Positions 24,939 to 34,151 of a stretch of DNA of 64,000 bases are shown one piece after another (position 1 is the stretch's first letter; every line of letters starts with the position of its first letter). Source of the stretch: Xanthomonas sp. (GTDB lineage Bacteria > Pseudomonadota > Gammaproteobacteria > Xanthomonadales > Xanthomonadaceae); the NCBI RefSeq assembly GCF_017163755.1, contig NZ_JAFIWC010000011.1:1-64000 (forward strand), written 5' to 3'. The translations under genes and the position numbers were made by a program. The notes beneath the pieces were generated by a model. The model saw nothing but the letters and a program-made list of their open reading frames with translations. It ran no database searches and was not told the DNA's origin.

Positions 24939-25261
24939 ATGCGGGCGACGGCGTTGCACGTGGTCGCGGCGCGCGGCCGCGATCGATGCGGCCGCACGCC
25001 GGAACTGCGCGGCGGGCGTCGATGGCCGTTGGCGCTTCCCGACCCGGGTGTTTGCGGCGGCGTGGCGTGCGGCCCATGATCCGGATGCCGGCAAATCGAT
25101 GCGCGAAAACCGCGTTGGCGTTCCGGCCGCGACGGTCGGCTCCTGCGCTTGTGTTCCAGCGCCCTGCCGGATAGCCGCGGAGCATGGCATGCGTGCCGCG
25201 ATGGCAACATCGATCGAATCGCCTGAGCCGCGCGGTCGGCGACGCGATGGCAGGCGCGACC

Positions 25262-25894
25262 TCAGATGATCCGCAGCGTGATCGCCTTGAGCACCGCGCG
25301 GGTGCGGTCGCGGGTGCCGAGCTTGTCCAGGATCGTGGAGACGTAGTTCTTCACCGTGCCGTCGGCCAGGAACAGGCTGCGCGCGATCTCCTTGTTCGAA
25401 TAGCCGCCGGCGAGCAGGCGCAGGATCGCCACCTCGCGGGCGTTGAAGGTGTCGCGCGGCGCATCCTCGTCGCGGAAGCGGAAGCGCGCGCGCACCGGAT
25501 CGGTGCTGACCGGCTGCAGCAGGGTCTGGCCGGCCGCCACGCGCTCGATCGCCTCGCGCAGGTCTTCCGGCGCGGCGTCCTTGAGCAGGAAGCCCTGCGC
25601 GCCAGCGTCGGTGGCGCGCAGCAGCAGGTCGGCGTCGTCGAAGGTGGTCAGCAGCAGCACCGGGGTGCGGTCGCCGCGTTCGCGCAGGCGCTGCAATGCC
25701 TGGATGCCGTCCATGCCGGGCATGCGGATGTCGCTGAGCACCACGTCCACGGCGGTATCGGCCAGCGCGGCCAGCAGCGCCTCGCCGTCGTCGGCCTCGC
25801 AGGCCACGGCGATCCCCTGGGTCTGCAGCAGCGCGCGCAGGCCGGCGCGGACCAGGACCTGGTCGTCGGCCAGGGCGACGCGGATGGCGCTCAT
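25262..25894 (-). CDS. NarL/LuxR-family response regulator
   Basis: This 210-aa response regulator has a receiver domain (acidic pair D10-D11, phospho-acceptor D55 in LSDIRMPG, and the conserved Thr and Lys in LLLTTFDD and FLLKDA) and a C-terminal LuxR-type helix-turn-helix (EVAILRLLAGGYSNKEIA, ADGTVKNYVSTILDKL). It would be phosphorylated by the adjacent kinase and bind DNA as a dimer. Its ATG overlaps the kinase stop (ATGA), so the pair is translationally coupled. The order and types resemble DesK/DesR- and LiaS/LiaR-type systems, but the target genes are not evident; the divergent methyltransferase is one candidate. Confidence 0.9.
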   Translation of the reverse strand: MSAIRVALADDQVLVRAGLRALLQTQGIAVACEADDGEALLAALADTAVDVVLSDIRMPGMDGIQALQRLRERGDRTPVLLLTTFDDADLLLRATDAGAQGFLLKDAAPEDLREAIERVAAGQTLLQPVSTDPVRARFRFRDEDAPRDTFNAREVAILRLLAGGYSNKEIARSLFLADGTVKNYVSTILDKLGTRDRTRAVLKAITLRII

Positions 25895-26988
25895 GCCGGC
25901 AGCCGCGCGATCAGGTGCATGCCGCCCAGCGGCGTGTGGCCCAGCTCCAGTCCGCCGTGCAGCGCGGCCAGGCGTTCGCGCATGCCGGCGATGCCGTTGC
26001 CCTCGCGGATGCGCTCGCCGCGGCGGCCGTCGTCCTCGATGTCCACGCGCAGCTGCGCGTCCTCGCAGCGCAAGCGCACCGTCACCGCGTCGGCGTCGGC
26101 ATGCCGCGCGGCATTGGTCAGCGCCTCCTGCACCAGCCGCAGCAGCGCCTCGGCGACCTGCGCATCGGCGATGCGCACGTCCGCGTCGATCTGCAGCCGC
26201 AGCGCCGGCCGCGGGAACGGCGCGGCCAGCGCGCGCAGCGCGGTCTCCAGGTCCAGGCCATGGTCGTCGCGCATCGACTGGACCACGTTGCGGATGTCGC
26301 CGAGCAGTTCGGCCGACAGCCGCTCGGCCTGGACGATCTCCTCGCGCCCGCCCAGCTGCGGATCGGCCAGCAGCAGGCGCAGGTTGATCCGCATCGCGGT
26401 GAGCTTGTGCCCGGCCACGTCGTGCAGTTCGCGCGCCAGGCGCAGGCGCTCGGCGTCGCGCGCGCTGTCGGCGAGCAGGGCGCGGGTGGCGAGCAGGTCG
26501 GCGTTGACCCGCGTCAGCGCGTCGCGGGCGCGTTCGGCACGCTTGGCGTAGGACGCGGTCAGCGCGGCGAAGGCCTGGAAGCCGCCGTAGACCGCCACGA
26601 CCAGCAGCGGCCGCGCGCTGCCGGCGTGGCGCAGCAACAGGTACATGCCCAGGTTCACCGCCAACGCCAGGGCCAGCACCCGGCCCGGCGCCCACACCAT
26701 CGCCACCTGCGCGACCAGCACCACCAGCAGCACCGGCGCGGTGCCCGCACGCGGCTCCAGCCAGATCAGCGCCAGCGCCGCGGCCGCCTGGGCCAGGATC
26801 GCCGGGTTGCGCCACGCCGCCGGCAGCAGGTCGTCGAGCAGCAGCAACGGGCAGAACACCGCCAGCGCGATCCAGCGCGCGGCCGCGTGCGGCGAGGGCT
26901 CGAAGCCGAACGACAGCGCCACCGCGCCGACCGTCAGCAGTCCGGCCAGGTTCATCGGTCGCAGCAGGTCGCGCAGGAATCGGTTCAT
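25891..26988 (-). CDS. Membrane sensor histidine kinase (HisKA_3 type)
   Basis: The 365-aa kinase has five or six hydrophobic helices in residues 10-150 with hardly any extracytoplasmic loop, so it probably senses within the membrane. The HisKA_3 dimerisation domain carries the phospho-acceptor His189 in RELHDVAGHK, followed by the ATPase lid motifs (EALTNAARHADA, DDGRRGERIREGNGIAGM). An ATG at 26988 is preferred to a TTG at 27024. It is coupled to the response regulator downstream. Intramembrane sensing by a DesK-like kinase is inferred from the topology. Confidence 0.88.
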   Translation of the reverse strand: MNRFLRDLLRPMNLAGLLTVGAVALSFGFEPSPHAAARWIALAVFCPLLLLDDLLPAAWRNPAILAQAAAALALIWLEPRAGTAPVLLVVLVAQVAMVWAPGRVLALALAVNLGMYLLLRHAGSARPLLVVAVYGGFQAFAALTASYAKRAERARDALTRVNADLLATRALLADSARDAERLRLARELHDVAGHKLTAMRINLRLLLADPQLGGREEIVQAERLSAELLGDIRNVVQSMRDDHGLDLETALRALAAPFPRPALRLQIDADVRIADAQVAEALLRLVQEALTNAARHADADAVTVRLRCEDAQLRVDIEDDGRRGERIREGNGIAGMRERLAALHGGLELGHTPLGGMHLIARLPA

Positions 26989-27196
26989 GGCCAGGATGCT
27001 GACCGTGTCATGCGCCAACGGCAATGGGGCGGACGCAGGAAGTGACTTCCGGCAGGTAGCGCCGCTCGCGTCGTCGCGACGCCGTGCGCATGCGATGCGC
27101 GGGCCCCGGCTGCGCGGCGTCGGGCGCCGCCGTCACCGGCCGACATCGCGGCCCGCAGTACCGTTGTCTGCGCTGCGCCGATGTGGAGAACCCGCG

Positions 27197-27766
27197 ATGC
27201 GATCGTCCGATGTGCTGTTCATGCTGCTGGGACTGGGCTGGGGCGCCTACGAGGCGCTGCTCAGCTACCGGCGCCGCGCCAGCGACGGCGGCGCGCAGGA
27301 CCAGGGCACGCTGAAGCTGCTGTGGCGCGTGCTCTACGCCGCGGTCGTGGTGGCGGTGCTGCTGGCGTTCACCGGCATGTGGCGTTTCCCGCCGCAGTGG
27401 CAGGAGCCGTTGCGCTGGACCGGCTGCGCGCTGATCGCCGGCGGGCTGGCGCTGCGGCTGTGGGCGATCCGGGTGCTGGACCGCTGGTTCACCGTGCACG
27501 TGACCATCCAGGCCGACCACCGGCTGATCCGCCACGGGCCGTATCGCCGGTTGCGCCACCCGTCCTACACCGGCGCGCTGCTGGCGTTCTACGGGCTGGC
27601 GATCGGATTGGGCAACGGCCTGTCGCTGCTGGCGATCGTGCCGACGGTGACATGGGCGTTCCTGCGCCGCATCCGGGTCGAGGAGGCGCTGCTGATCCGC
27701 GCCTTTCCCACCGAGTATCCGCACTACGCCGCGCGCAGCTGGCGGTTGCTGCCGTTCGTGTGGTGA
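27197..27766 (+). CDS. Isoprenylcysteine methyltransferase-family membrane protein
   Basis: The 189-aa protein has four to five hydrophobic segments and the ICMT/PEMT C-terminal signature: HGPYRRLRHPSYTGALL (about 123-139) followed by RIRVEEALLIRAFPTEYPHY. In this superfamily the RHPxY and E-E-x2-L motifs bind S-adenosylmethionine at the membrane. Bacterial members have diverse or unknown acceptors, so the substrate is not assigned. GGAG 8 nt before the ATG sets the start. It is divergent from the two-component operon. Confidence 0.8.
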   Translation: MRSSDVLFMLLGLGWGAYEALLSYRRRASDGGAQDQGTLKLLWRVLYAAVVVAVLLAFTGMWRFPPQWQEPLRWTGCALIAGGLALRLWAIRVLDRWFTVHVTIQADHRLIRHGPYRRLRHPSYTGALLAFYGLAIGLGNGLSLLAIVPTVTWAFLRRIRVEEALLIRAFPTEYPHYAARSWRLLPFVW

Positions 27767-27898
27767 CGCGCACCGATTCGCCGCTTCGCGGCTCCGGCGA
27801 CGTGCCTGCAGCGCGGCGGCCTGCGTAGCCCGATCCGGTACCGACACCGCCAGCGCTACACCGGGACACCCGCCTCGACCACGCTACTGCGTCGGCAC

Positions 27899-28130
27899 GC
27901 CCTACCCGCCCGGCAGCGCCTGGCGCAGCGCGTTGATGCCGTGCCACGGGTTCCTGCGCAATCGCGATGTGCCTTGCGGCGCGCGTTCGAGCGGGTACGC
28001 GCCCGGCCCGGCGATGCGGGCCAGCGCGTTCCCAGCGCGACGGCACCGCCACCGTGGCCTGCCGGCGCGCGCGCAGCGACCACGCGCACACGCCGGTGTT
28101 GCCGCGCCTGTTGCGCAGCGCGTCGACGAA
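27899..28130 (-). pseudogene. Decayed copy of the ligD 3' end
   Basis: The 232 bp here match 30563-30793, the last ~75 codons of ligD plus a few bases past its stop, in the same orientation. Translation reads FVDALRNRRGNTGVCAWSL, close to FVDWLRNGRGNTSVCSWSL of LigD, then falls out of frame through small indels. Homology ends abruptly at about 28130. The three genes at 28172-30385 lie between this copy and intact ligD, so it marks the far edge of an insertion or duplication. The remaining bases of the gap 27767-28171 show nothing else. Confidence 0.8.
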
Positions 28131-28171
28131 AGAATGGACGTGCATCGGAACTATGGATGTGGCGGGCGAAC

Positions 28172-29080
28172 TCAGGTGTTGTGCGGGCATAGCACCCGCT
28201 CCCACCGATCGCCATCGAACGCGAGTATGTCGTCGACACCGAAGGAGTAGAGCCGCCCATCGCCGGCATCGAGCTTATGGGTGCCGGGAGCGGGGACGAT
28301 GCCCGTGTCGATGTCGACGACGTCTTGTCCGTCGTATCGAACGAGGCCATGCGCGTGGGAAATGTACAGCTGCCCGTTGTACAGCGCCATGTCCCAGAAA
28401 TTCATGGCCCTGCCGGTATCGATCGCACGCCATCCATTGCGGTTGCCGACCAGCAACAGACCGTCGTTGCCGCATGCGTAGACCTCATCGCCGCTCTTGC
28501 ACCGAACGCACGACAGCGGGCGATCGGCCGGGGAATCCAGCGTGCTCCAGCGCGACCCGTCGTAGTGCAGGATGAGGCCCTTTTCGCCCACCGCGTAGAT
28601 GTCGTTGTGCGACAGGCCGTCCAGGCTCTCCAGGGTGGGAGAGCCCACTTTCGCCCCAGGCGGGCTCATGTTCGCCCAGGCCCCGTTCGCGTAACGATAG
28701 ACCTGGGACGACTGGCCGCAGATATACAGCTCGTTCTCGATTTCCCGTATGCACAGCAGCTCGCCAAGCCGGTCGGTTTCGATGCGATGGTCTTCGAACT
28801 TTCCGCGGATGTTGGCCAGGGTGAAGTCCGCCGCGCCAGACGTCACATGCCGCAGGTTGCCGTTTCGCCCCAGCATCCACAGGCTGTTGTCGCTGCGCCG
28901 GAAGCAGAGCGCCCCGATGACGTCGTCGTCCACGTCGTTGTAGACCCAGTTTCCGTCGAAGCAAAAGGCGACCCTGGACATCCGCTCGTCCGGCAGGGAG
29001 TTGTACTGTGCAGGAACGACGACGGTGCCCGCCTTTACGACCAGGCCACAGGTGAAAGACAGGGAGTCTTCGTTGCTCAT
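28172..29080 (-). CDS. Beta-propeller-like protein, 302 aa
   Basis: Repeats of about 45 residues with a W/Y-G...I-x-x-Y-D-G pattern recur (SLWMLGRNGNLRHV, ELYICGQSSQVYRYANGAW, DIYAVGEKGLILHYDGSRW, EVYACGNDGLLLVGNRNGW, QLYISHAHGLVRYDG), typical of a kelch/BNR-like beta-propeller with about six blades. There is no signal peptide. The ATG at 29080 (MSNEDSLSF) is used; an upstream frame extension looks like non-coding sequence. It is part of the cargo between the two ligD 3' ends, next to the HxlR regulator. The binding partner is unknown. Confidence 0.65.
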   Translation of the reverse strand: MSNEDSLSFTCGLVVKAGTVVVPAQYNSLPDERMSRVAFCFDGNWVYNDVDDDVIGALCFRRSDNSLWMLGRNGNLRHVTSGAADFTLANIRGKFEDHRIETDRLGELLCIREIENELYICGQSSQVYRYANGAWANMSPPGAKVGSPTLESLDGLSHNDIYAVGEKGLILHYDGSRWSTLDSPADRPLSCVRCKSGDEVYACGNDGLLLVGNRNGWRAIDTGRAMNFWDMALYNGQLYISHAHGLVRYDGQDVVDIDTGIVPAPGTHKLDAGDGRLYSFGVDDILAFDGDRWERVLCPHNT

Positions 29081-29195
29081 GATGGCTTCTCGAATCAAGG
29101 GGGCCGGGTGCTTCGGCTTTCTACTGGCAGGTAACGGATCGACAAGCGGCGCCAATGCGCGCGCCTGCATCCGCCCATCGGACGCCAGAGGTCGT

Positions 29196-29555
29196 CTATC
29201 CGGTCTTTGCCTTGCCCCGCGCCACGCCGTCCACGCGCTCTCGGTTTTCGTCGCCCCAAGCGCACAGGGGCATGAGCGCCTTGGCCAGCGTCTTGCCGAA
29301 CTCGGTCATTTCGTAATCGACCCGCGGCGGTACCTCATGGTAGTCGCGGCGCACGATGATGCCGTCCTCGGCCAGTTCGCGAACCTGCTGGATCAGGACC
29401 TTTTCGCTGATGCCGGCGACCAGGCGCTTCAGTTCCCCGAACCGGCGCGGCCCGTTGTTCAGATGGAACAGCACGAGCGGCTTCCACTTGCCGCCGACAA
29501 CTGCCAGGGCGACCTCGAGCCCACAGCCAAACGTCCGGTTTTCCATTAGGGCCAT
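29196..29555 (-). CDS. HxlR-family transcriptional regulator
   Basis: The ~119-aa winged-helix regulator has the HxlR hallmarks CGLEVALAVVGGKWKPLVLFHL, RRFGELKRLVAGISEKVLIQQVRELAEDGII and DYHEVPPRVDYEMTEFG. The conserved Cys near residue 11 in FGCGLE often acts as a redox or electrophile sensor in this family (HypR/YodB-like). The ATG at 29555 has AAGG 8 nt upstream; ATGs at 29561 and 29546 are alternatives. It is divergent from an SDR gene with a perfect dyad between them, the standard arrangement in which an HxlR protein controls a neighbouring oxidoreductase. Confidence 0.88.
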   Translation of the reverse strand: MALMENRTFGCGLEVALAVVGGKWKPLVLFHLNNGPRRFGELKRLVAGISEKVLIQQVRELAEDGIIVRRDYHEVPPRVDYEMTEFGKTLAKALMPLCAWGDENRERVDGVARGKAKTG

Positions 29556-29568
29556 GCACATACCTTTA

Positions 29569-29586
29569 GGTAGGTACTAGCCTACC
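29569..29586. promoter_or_regulatory. Probable HxlR operator
   Basis: GGTAGGTACTAGCCTACC has perfect 6-bp arms GGTAGG/CCTACC around TACTAG. It lies between the divergent HxlR regulator and SDR genes, immediately upstream of the regulator start, and is the best candidate operator for both. Confidence 0.65.
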
Positions 29587-29635
29587 AGAATGTGCCCGCC
29601 CACAATAGATCTTCGAACTCGACAGGAGACCCCAG

Positions 29636-30385
29636 ATGGGCAGGCTCGACGGAAAAGTGGCGGTGATCACCGGTGCGAACAGCGGCATCGGCCTGGCGAC
29701 GGCGAAGCGTTTCGCGCAGGAAGGGGCGCGCGTCTTCATGAGCGGCCGGCGTCAAAAGGAACTCGACGCGGCCGTGGCCGAGGTCGGCGGGAACGCGCGT
29801 GGCATCCAGGGCGACGTGTCCATCCTCGCCGACCTGGACCGCCTCTTCGCCATCGTGAAAGACGAAGCCGGCACGATCGATGTCCTGTTCGCCAACGCGG
29901 GCGGCGGCGAATTCGCCGCGCTGGGCGAGATCACCGAAGAGCATTTCGACACCATCTTCGCGACCAATGTGAAGGGTACGCTGTTCACGGTGCAGAAGGC
30001 GCTCCCGCTGCTCAAGGACGGAGCCTCGGTCATCCTCACCGGCTCGACCACCGAGGTCACCGGCACCCCGGCGTTCAGCGTCTACAGCGCGAGCAAGGCG
30101 GCCGTCCGCAACTTCGCGCGGAGCTGGATCCTGGATCTGGCGCCACGCAGGATCCGCGTCAACGTGCTGGTGCCGGGCGCCACCTCCACCCCGGGATGGC
30201 ATGGCCTTGCCACCTCGGAGGAGGCGAACAAGGAAATGCTGCGGTTCGTGCAGGCCACGACCCCGCTCGGCCGCCTCGGCGACCCCGCCGAGACGGCGGG
30301 TGCGGCGCTGTTCCTGGCTTCGGACGACAGCAGCTACGTCACCGGAAGCGAACTGTTCGTGGATGGCGGGGCCGCGCAGATCTAG
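29636..30385 (+). CDS. Short-chain dehydrogenase/reductase
   Basis: This 249-aa classical SDR has the NAD(P) motif TGANSGIG (12-19), NAG at 87-89, the catalytic tetrad N111, S137, Y150 and K154 (YSASK), and the usual C-terminal VTGSELFVDGG. The Arg at GRRQKE after the second strand suggests NADPH preference. AGGAG ahead of the ATG supports the start. Divergent from an HxlR regulator, it probably reduces a reactive carbonyl or quinone-like compound; the substrate is unknown. A GC-rich dyad (AGGCGCGCC/GGCGCGCCT, about 30389-30428) follows the stop. Confidence 0.88.
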   Translation: MGRLDGKVAVITGANSGIGLATAKRFAQEGARVFMSGRRQKELDAAVAEVGGNARGIQGDVSILADLDRLFAIVKDEAGTIDVLFANAGGGEFAALGEITEEHFDTIFATNVKGTLFTVQKALPLLKDGASVILTGSTTEVTGTPAFSVYSASKAAVRNFARSWILDLAPRRIRVNVLVPGATSTPGWHGLATSEEANKEMLRFVQATTPLGRLGDPAETAGAALFLASDDSSYVTGSELFVDGGAAQI

Positions 30386-30565
30386 GCGAGGCGCGCCGCG
30401 AATGGCGCGCTGCGCGCGAAGGCGCGCCTCGAACTGCTTCAATCCGCAGGCGACGGCCGGCGCCTGCTATCGCGGCATCGGCGGTCTTCACTCGATACCG
30501 TTCGTGCGGACAGCACGCTGAGAGCCCAGTCGCTGGCGTTGCCGCGGCCACGCCGTGACCGCGCC

Positions 30566-33217
30566 CTACCCGCCCGGCAATGCCTGGCGCAGCGTGTCGA
30601 TGCCGTCCCACGGGTCCTTGCGCAGCCGCGCTGCGCGTTGCAGCGCGCGTTCGAGCGTGTACTCGCCCGGCCCGGCGATCTGGGCCAGCTCGTCCCAGCG
30701 CAGCGGCATCGCCACCGTGGCCTGCGGGCGCGCGCGCAGCGACCACGAGCACACGCTGGTGTTGCCGCGTCCGTTGCGCAGCCAGTCGACGAAGATCTTG
30801 CCCTCGCGCTGTGCCTTGCTCATCGTCGCCAGGTAGCGTTGCGGCGCGTGCGCCACCAGCGCCTGGGCGAAGCCTTCGCAGAACGCGCGCACCGCATCCC
30901 AGTCCGGCCCGGGCACGATCGGCGCGACCACGTGCAGGCCCTTGCCGCCGGACAACCGCACGAAGCTCTCCAGCCCGGCCTGGCGCAACCGCGCGCGGAT
31001 CTCGCGCGCCGCGTCCTGCACCTGCGCCCAGTCCACGCCCTCGCCCGGGTCCAGGTCGAACACCAGCCGGTCGGGCTGTTCCGGGGCGCCGATGCGCGAG
31101 CCCCACGGATGCAGTTCCAGGGTGTTCATCTGCACCAGCTCCAGCAGCCCGGCGACGTCCTCGACATAGACGTAGTCCTCGCGCCCGCTCTTCTGCTGCA
31201 GCGGTATGGCGTGCACGTGCGCGCCGAGGCCGCGGCCCTGGTGCTTCTGGAAGAAGCACTCGCCCTCCACGCCATCCGGGCAGCGCAGCAGCGACAGCGG
31301 CCGTCCGGCGATCTCCGGCAGCACCCAGCGCGCGACCTGCCGGTAGTAGTCGGCGACCTGGCCCTTGGTGACGCCGGCCTGCGGGTACACCACGCGTTCG
31401 GGATGGGTGATGGTCACCGCGTCGGCGGCGGCGGCCGGCGCCGGGCGGTCCGGGCGCGCGGCCTTGGCAGCGGCACGCGGTTTCGGCGCCGCGCGCGAGG
31501 CGCGCTTGGCCTTCGTCGCGCTGGCGGTCGGCCTGGGCGTGGGCGCGGCCGGCGCCGGTGCCGTCGCGGCCGCGGCCGGCACCAGTTCCTGCAGCGGCTT
31601 GTCGTCGCGCAGCCGCTTGAACGCGGCCTGGCGCAGCAGTCCTTCCTTGGCCCAGCCGCGGAACGCGACCTCCGCCACCAGCTTCGGCTCGATCCAGCGC
31701 ACGCTGCGCGCGGCGAACGGCACGTGCGCCGGCAGGCTCAGCGCCGCGCGCGCGGCTTCCAGCGGGCGCATGTGCTCGAGCAGCTGCGCCAGCATCGCCT
31801 GGTCGAACCCGGTGCCGACCCGGCCCACGTAGCGCCAGCCGCCGCCGGCCTGCGGCTGCGCCAGCAGCAGCGAGCCGAAGCCGGTGCGCGCGCCCTTGGG
31901 CCCGGTATAGCCGACCACCACGAAGTCGTCGGTGTTCTCATGCTTGATCTTGGCCCAGGCCGGCGCGCGCGTGGGCGTGTAGGGCGCATCGATGCGCTTG
32001 CTGACGATGCCCTCGAACCCCTTCTCGCCGCTGGCCGCGAACACCTCCGGACCGCGGCCGAGCACATGGTCGCTGTAGGCGACGATGCCGGGCGTATCGC
32101 CGACCAGCGCCTTGAGCAGCTGCTTGCGCTCCAGCAGCGGCGCCTGCGAGATGTCCACGCCGGCGACGCCGGGCAGGTCGAATACCACGTAGCGCAGCGG
32201 CTGCGGGGCGCTGCCGTCGATCGCCTTCTGCAAGGCGGTGAAGTCGCTGCGCCCTTGGCGGTCGAGCACCACCAGCTCGCCGTCCAGGCGCGCGTCGGTC
32301 ACCGGCAGCGCCTGCACCGCGCGGGTCACGTCGGGGAAGGTCTCGGTCCAGTTCACCCCGCTGCGCGAGCGCAGCGTGGCGGTGCCGTCCACCAGGTCGG
32401 CGAGCAGGCGGTAGCCGTCCCACTTGATCTCGTGCAGCCACTGCTCGCCGCTCGGCGCGGCCTCGCGGCTGGCGGTCAGCTGCGGCTGGAACCCGGCCGG
32501 ATACGGCCGGTCCACCGCGCCCGGCAGCGCCAGCGCGCGCTGGCGCCATGCCGCGTCGGCGTCGCGCCGCTTGCGTGGCGGACGCGCAGGCGTGGAGCTG
32601 CCGCGGCGCGCGACCTTGCGCGCCGCCGGCGCCGCGCTCGCGGCGGCGGCCCTGGCGCGGGGTGGCGTACGCCTGGCCGGCGCCGCGGCGGCCGCGCCCC
32701 GGACCAGGTCGTCGGCCTCCCGGTCGGCGGCGTGCGCGTCGTCGCGCTTGATCAGCAGCCACTGCCGCTGCTTGCCGCGCATCGCGGTGCGCACCAGCGT
32801 CCACGCGCCGTGGAGGCGTTCGCCGTGCAGCGCGAACTCCAGCTTGCCGGCGTCCAGCGCCTGCAGCGGGTCGCCGGCGCAGTCCCAGGTGCCATGGTCG
32901 AACACCTCGACATGGCCGGCGCCGTAGTGGCCTTGCGGGATGTCGCCGGCGAAGCCGGCATAGGACAGCGGATGGTCTTCCACCTCCACCGCCAGGCGTT
33001 TCTCGCCGGCACGCAGCGACGGCCCCTTCGGCACCGCCCAGCTCTTCAGCACGCCGTCGGCCTCCAGGCGGAAGTCGTAGTGGCGCGAACTGGCGTGGTG
33101 CAGCTGCACCACGAAGATCGGGCGCCGCGACGGGCCTGCCGTGGCGGCCTCGTCGCCGGCCGGCTCCGGGGTGCCGTCGTCGAAGCGGCGCTTGCGGACA
33201 TAGTCGCGCAACGACAT
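30566..33217 (-). CDS. ligD: ATP-dependent DNA ligase LigD (PE-ligase-polymerase)
   Basis: This 883-aa multidomain repair ligase of bacterial non-homologous end joining has a 3'-phosphoesterase (about 1-155, with HHASSRHYDFRLE and DFRLE/HYG motifs), an ATP-dependent ligase (about 235-540, nucleotidyl-lysine ~264 in HEIKWDGYR, then EKGFEGIVSKR and a C-terminal OB-fold), an Ala/Pro/Lys-rich disordered linker (~545-600), and a polymerase/primase domain (~600-883, ITHPERVVYPQAG, KGLHVVAPI, FVDWLRN). The domain order is that of Pseudomonas LigD. Its partner Ku is not in this window. The last 75 codons are duplicated in decayed form at 27899-28130. Confidence 0.95.
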   Translation of the reverse strand: MSLRDYVRKRRFDDGTPEPAGDEAATAGPSRRPIFVVQLHHASSRHYDFRLEADGVLKSWAVPKGPSLRAGEKRLAVEVEDHPLSYAGFAGDIPQGHYGAGHVEVFDHGTWDCAGDPLQALDAGKLEFALHGERLHGAWTLVRTAMRGKQRQWLLIKRDDAHAADREADDLVRGAAAAAPARRTPPRARAAAASAAPAARKVARRGSSTPARPPRKRRDADAAWRQRALALPGAVDRPYPAGFQPQLTASREAAPSGEQWLHEIKWDGYRLLADLVDGTATLRSRSGVNWTETFPDVTRAVQALPVTDARLDGELVVLDRQGRSDFTALQKAIDGSAPQPLRYVVFDLPGVAGVDISQAPLLERKQLLKALVGDTPGIVAYSDHVLGRGPEVFAASGEKGFEGIVSKRIDAPYTPTRAPAWAKIKHENTDDFVVVGYTGPKGARTGFGSLLLAQPQAGGGWRYVGRVGTGFDQAMLAQLLEHMRPLEAARAALSLPAHVPFAARSVRWIEPKLVAEVAFRGWAKEGLLRQAAFKRLRDDKPLQELVPAAAATAPAPAAPTPRPTASATKAKRASRAAPKPRAAAKAARPDRPAPAAAADAVTITHPERVVYPQAGVTKGQVADYYRQVARWVLPEIAGRPLSLLRCPDGVEGECFFQKHQGRGLGAHVHAIPLQQKSGREDYVYVEDVAGLLELVQMNTLELHPWGSRIGAPEQPDRLVFDLDPGEGVDWAQVQDAAREIRARLRQAGLESFVRLSGGKGLHVVAPIVPGPDWDAVRAFCEGFAQALVAHAPQRYLATMSKAQREGKIFVDWLRNGRGNTSVCSWSLRARPQATVAMPLRWDELAQIAGPGEYTLERALQRAARLRKDPWDGIDTLRQALPGG

Positions 33218-33285
33218 GCCCTACTCCGCCGCGCGCCGTGCCGGCGCCTCGCCGGGCAGTCGCTGCACTCGCAGAACGCCGGCCA

Positions 33286-33681
33286 TCAGTGCGCCGCCTG
33301 CGGCACCGCCGACGCCGGCAGGTGGTCGAGCGCCTGCCAGGCGTCTTCGATCACCCCGCGCGCCTGGCGCCACTCCAGCCGCGACTCGCCGCGCATCTGC
33401 TCCCAGTGCGCGGCCATCTCGCCCTCGGTATCAGCGACCGGGCCGCGCGGCCAGCCGCCGGCGTGGGTGGTCAGCGCGAACGCGTACGCCGGACACAGGT
33501 CGCGCCACGGCAGGCCGTGGCGGGCGCGGCGCTGGCGATAGTCGGCCAGGCTGTACTGGCGGTAGTCCAGCGCATCGTGGGGCCGTGGCTCGGCGTCGTG
33601 CCGGCGGCGGCGGCGCGGCGGCAGCGGGTCCAGGTGGGCGTTGAACAGCAGCGGATCGGGACGGCGGGCGCTGGGGCACAT
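33286..33681 (-). CDS. Hypothetical protein upstream of ligD, 131 aa
   Basis: A basic N-terminal region (RPDPLLFNAHLDPLPPRRRRR) is followed by a compact Trp/Tyr-rich part (LDYRQYSLADYRQRR, GLPWRDLCPAYAF, WEQMRGESRLEWRQAR). There is no signal peptide, membrane helix or recognised domain. It lies 68 bp upstream of ligD on the same strand and may be co-transcribed with it. CGGAG precedes the ATG at 33681. The function is unknown; a DNA-repair link is only suggested by position. Confidence 0.55.
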   Translation of the reverse strand: MCPSARRPDPLLFNAHLDPLPPRRRRRHDAEPRPHDALDYRQYSLADYRQRRARHGLPWRDLCPAYAFALTTHAGGWPRGPVADTEGEMAAHWEQMRGESRLEWRQARGVIEDAWQALDHLPASAVPQAAH

Positions 33682-33764
33682 GGCACGGCTCCGGGCGGCT
33701 TGCGGGGGCAGGGCCGCCAGCAGTAGCGCCGGTCGCGTTAGCCATCGGTGACAAACGCGTCTAG

Positions 33765-34118
<354 letters not shown>

Positions 34119-34151
34119 GCGGCGGCCGGCCGTTGTGCTGGTGCCGCCGTC

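Noticed and set aside
30539-33541. 1000-codon plus-strand open frame opposite ligD
   Set aside because: It is an antisense shadow of ligD, with Arg/Ala/Gly-biased composition.
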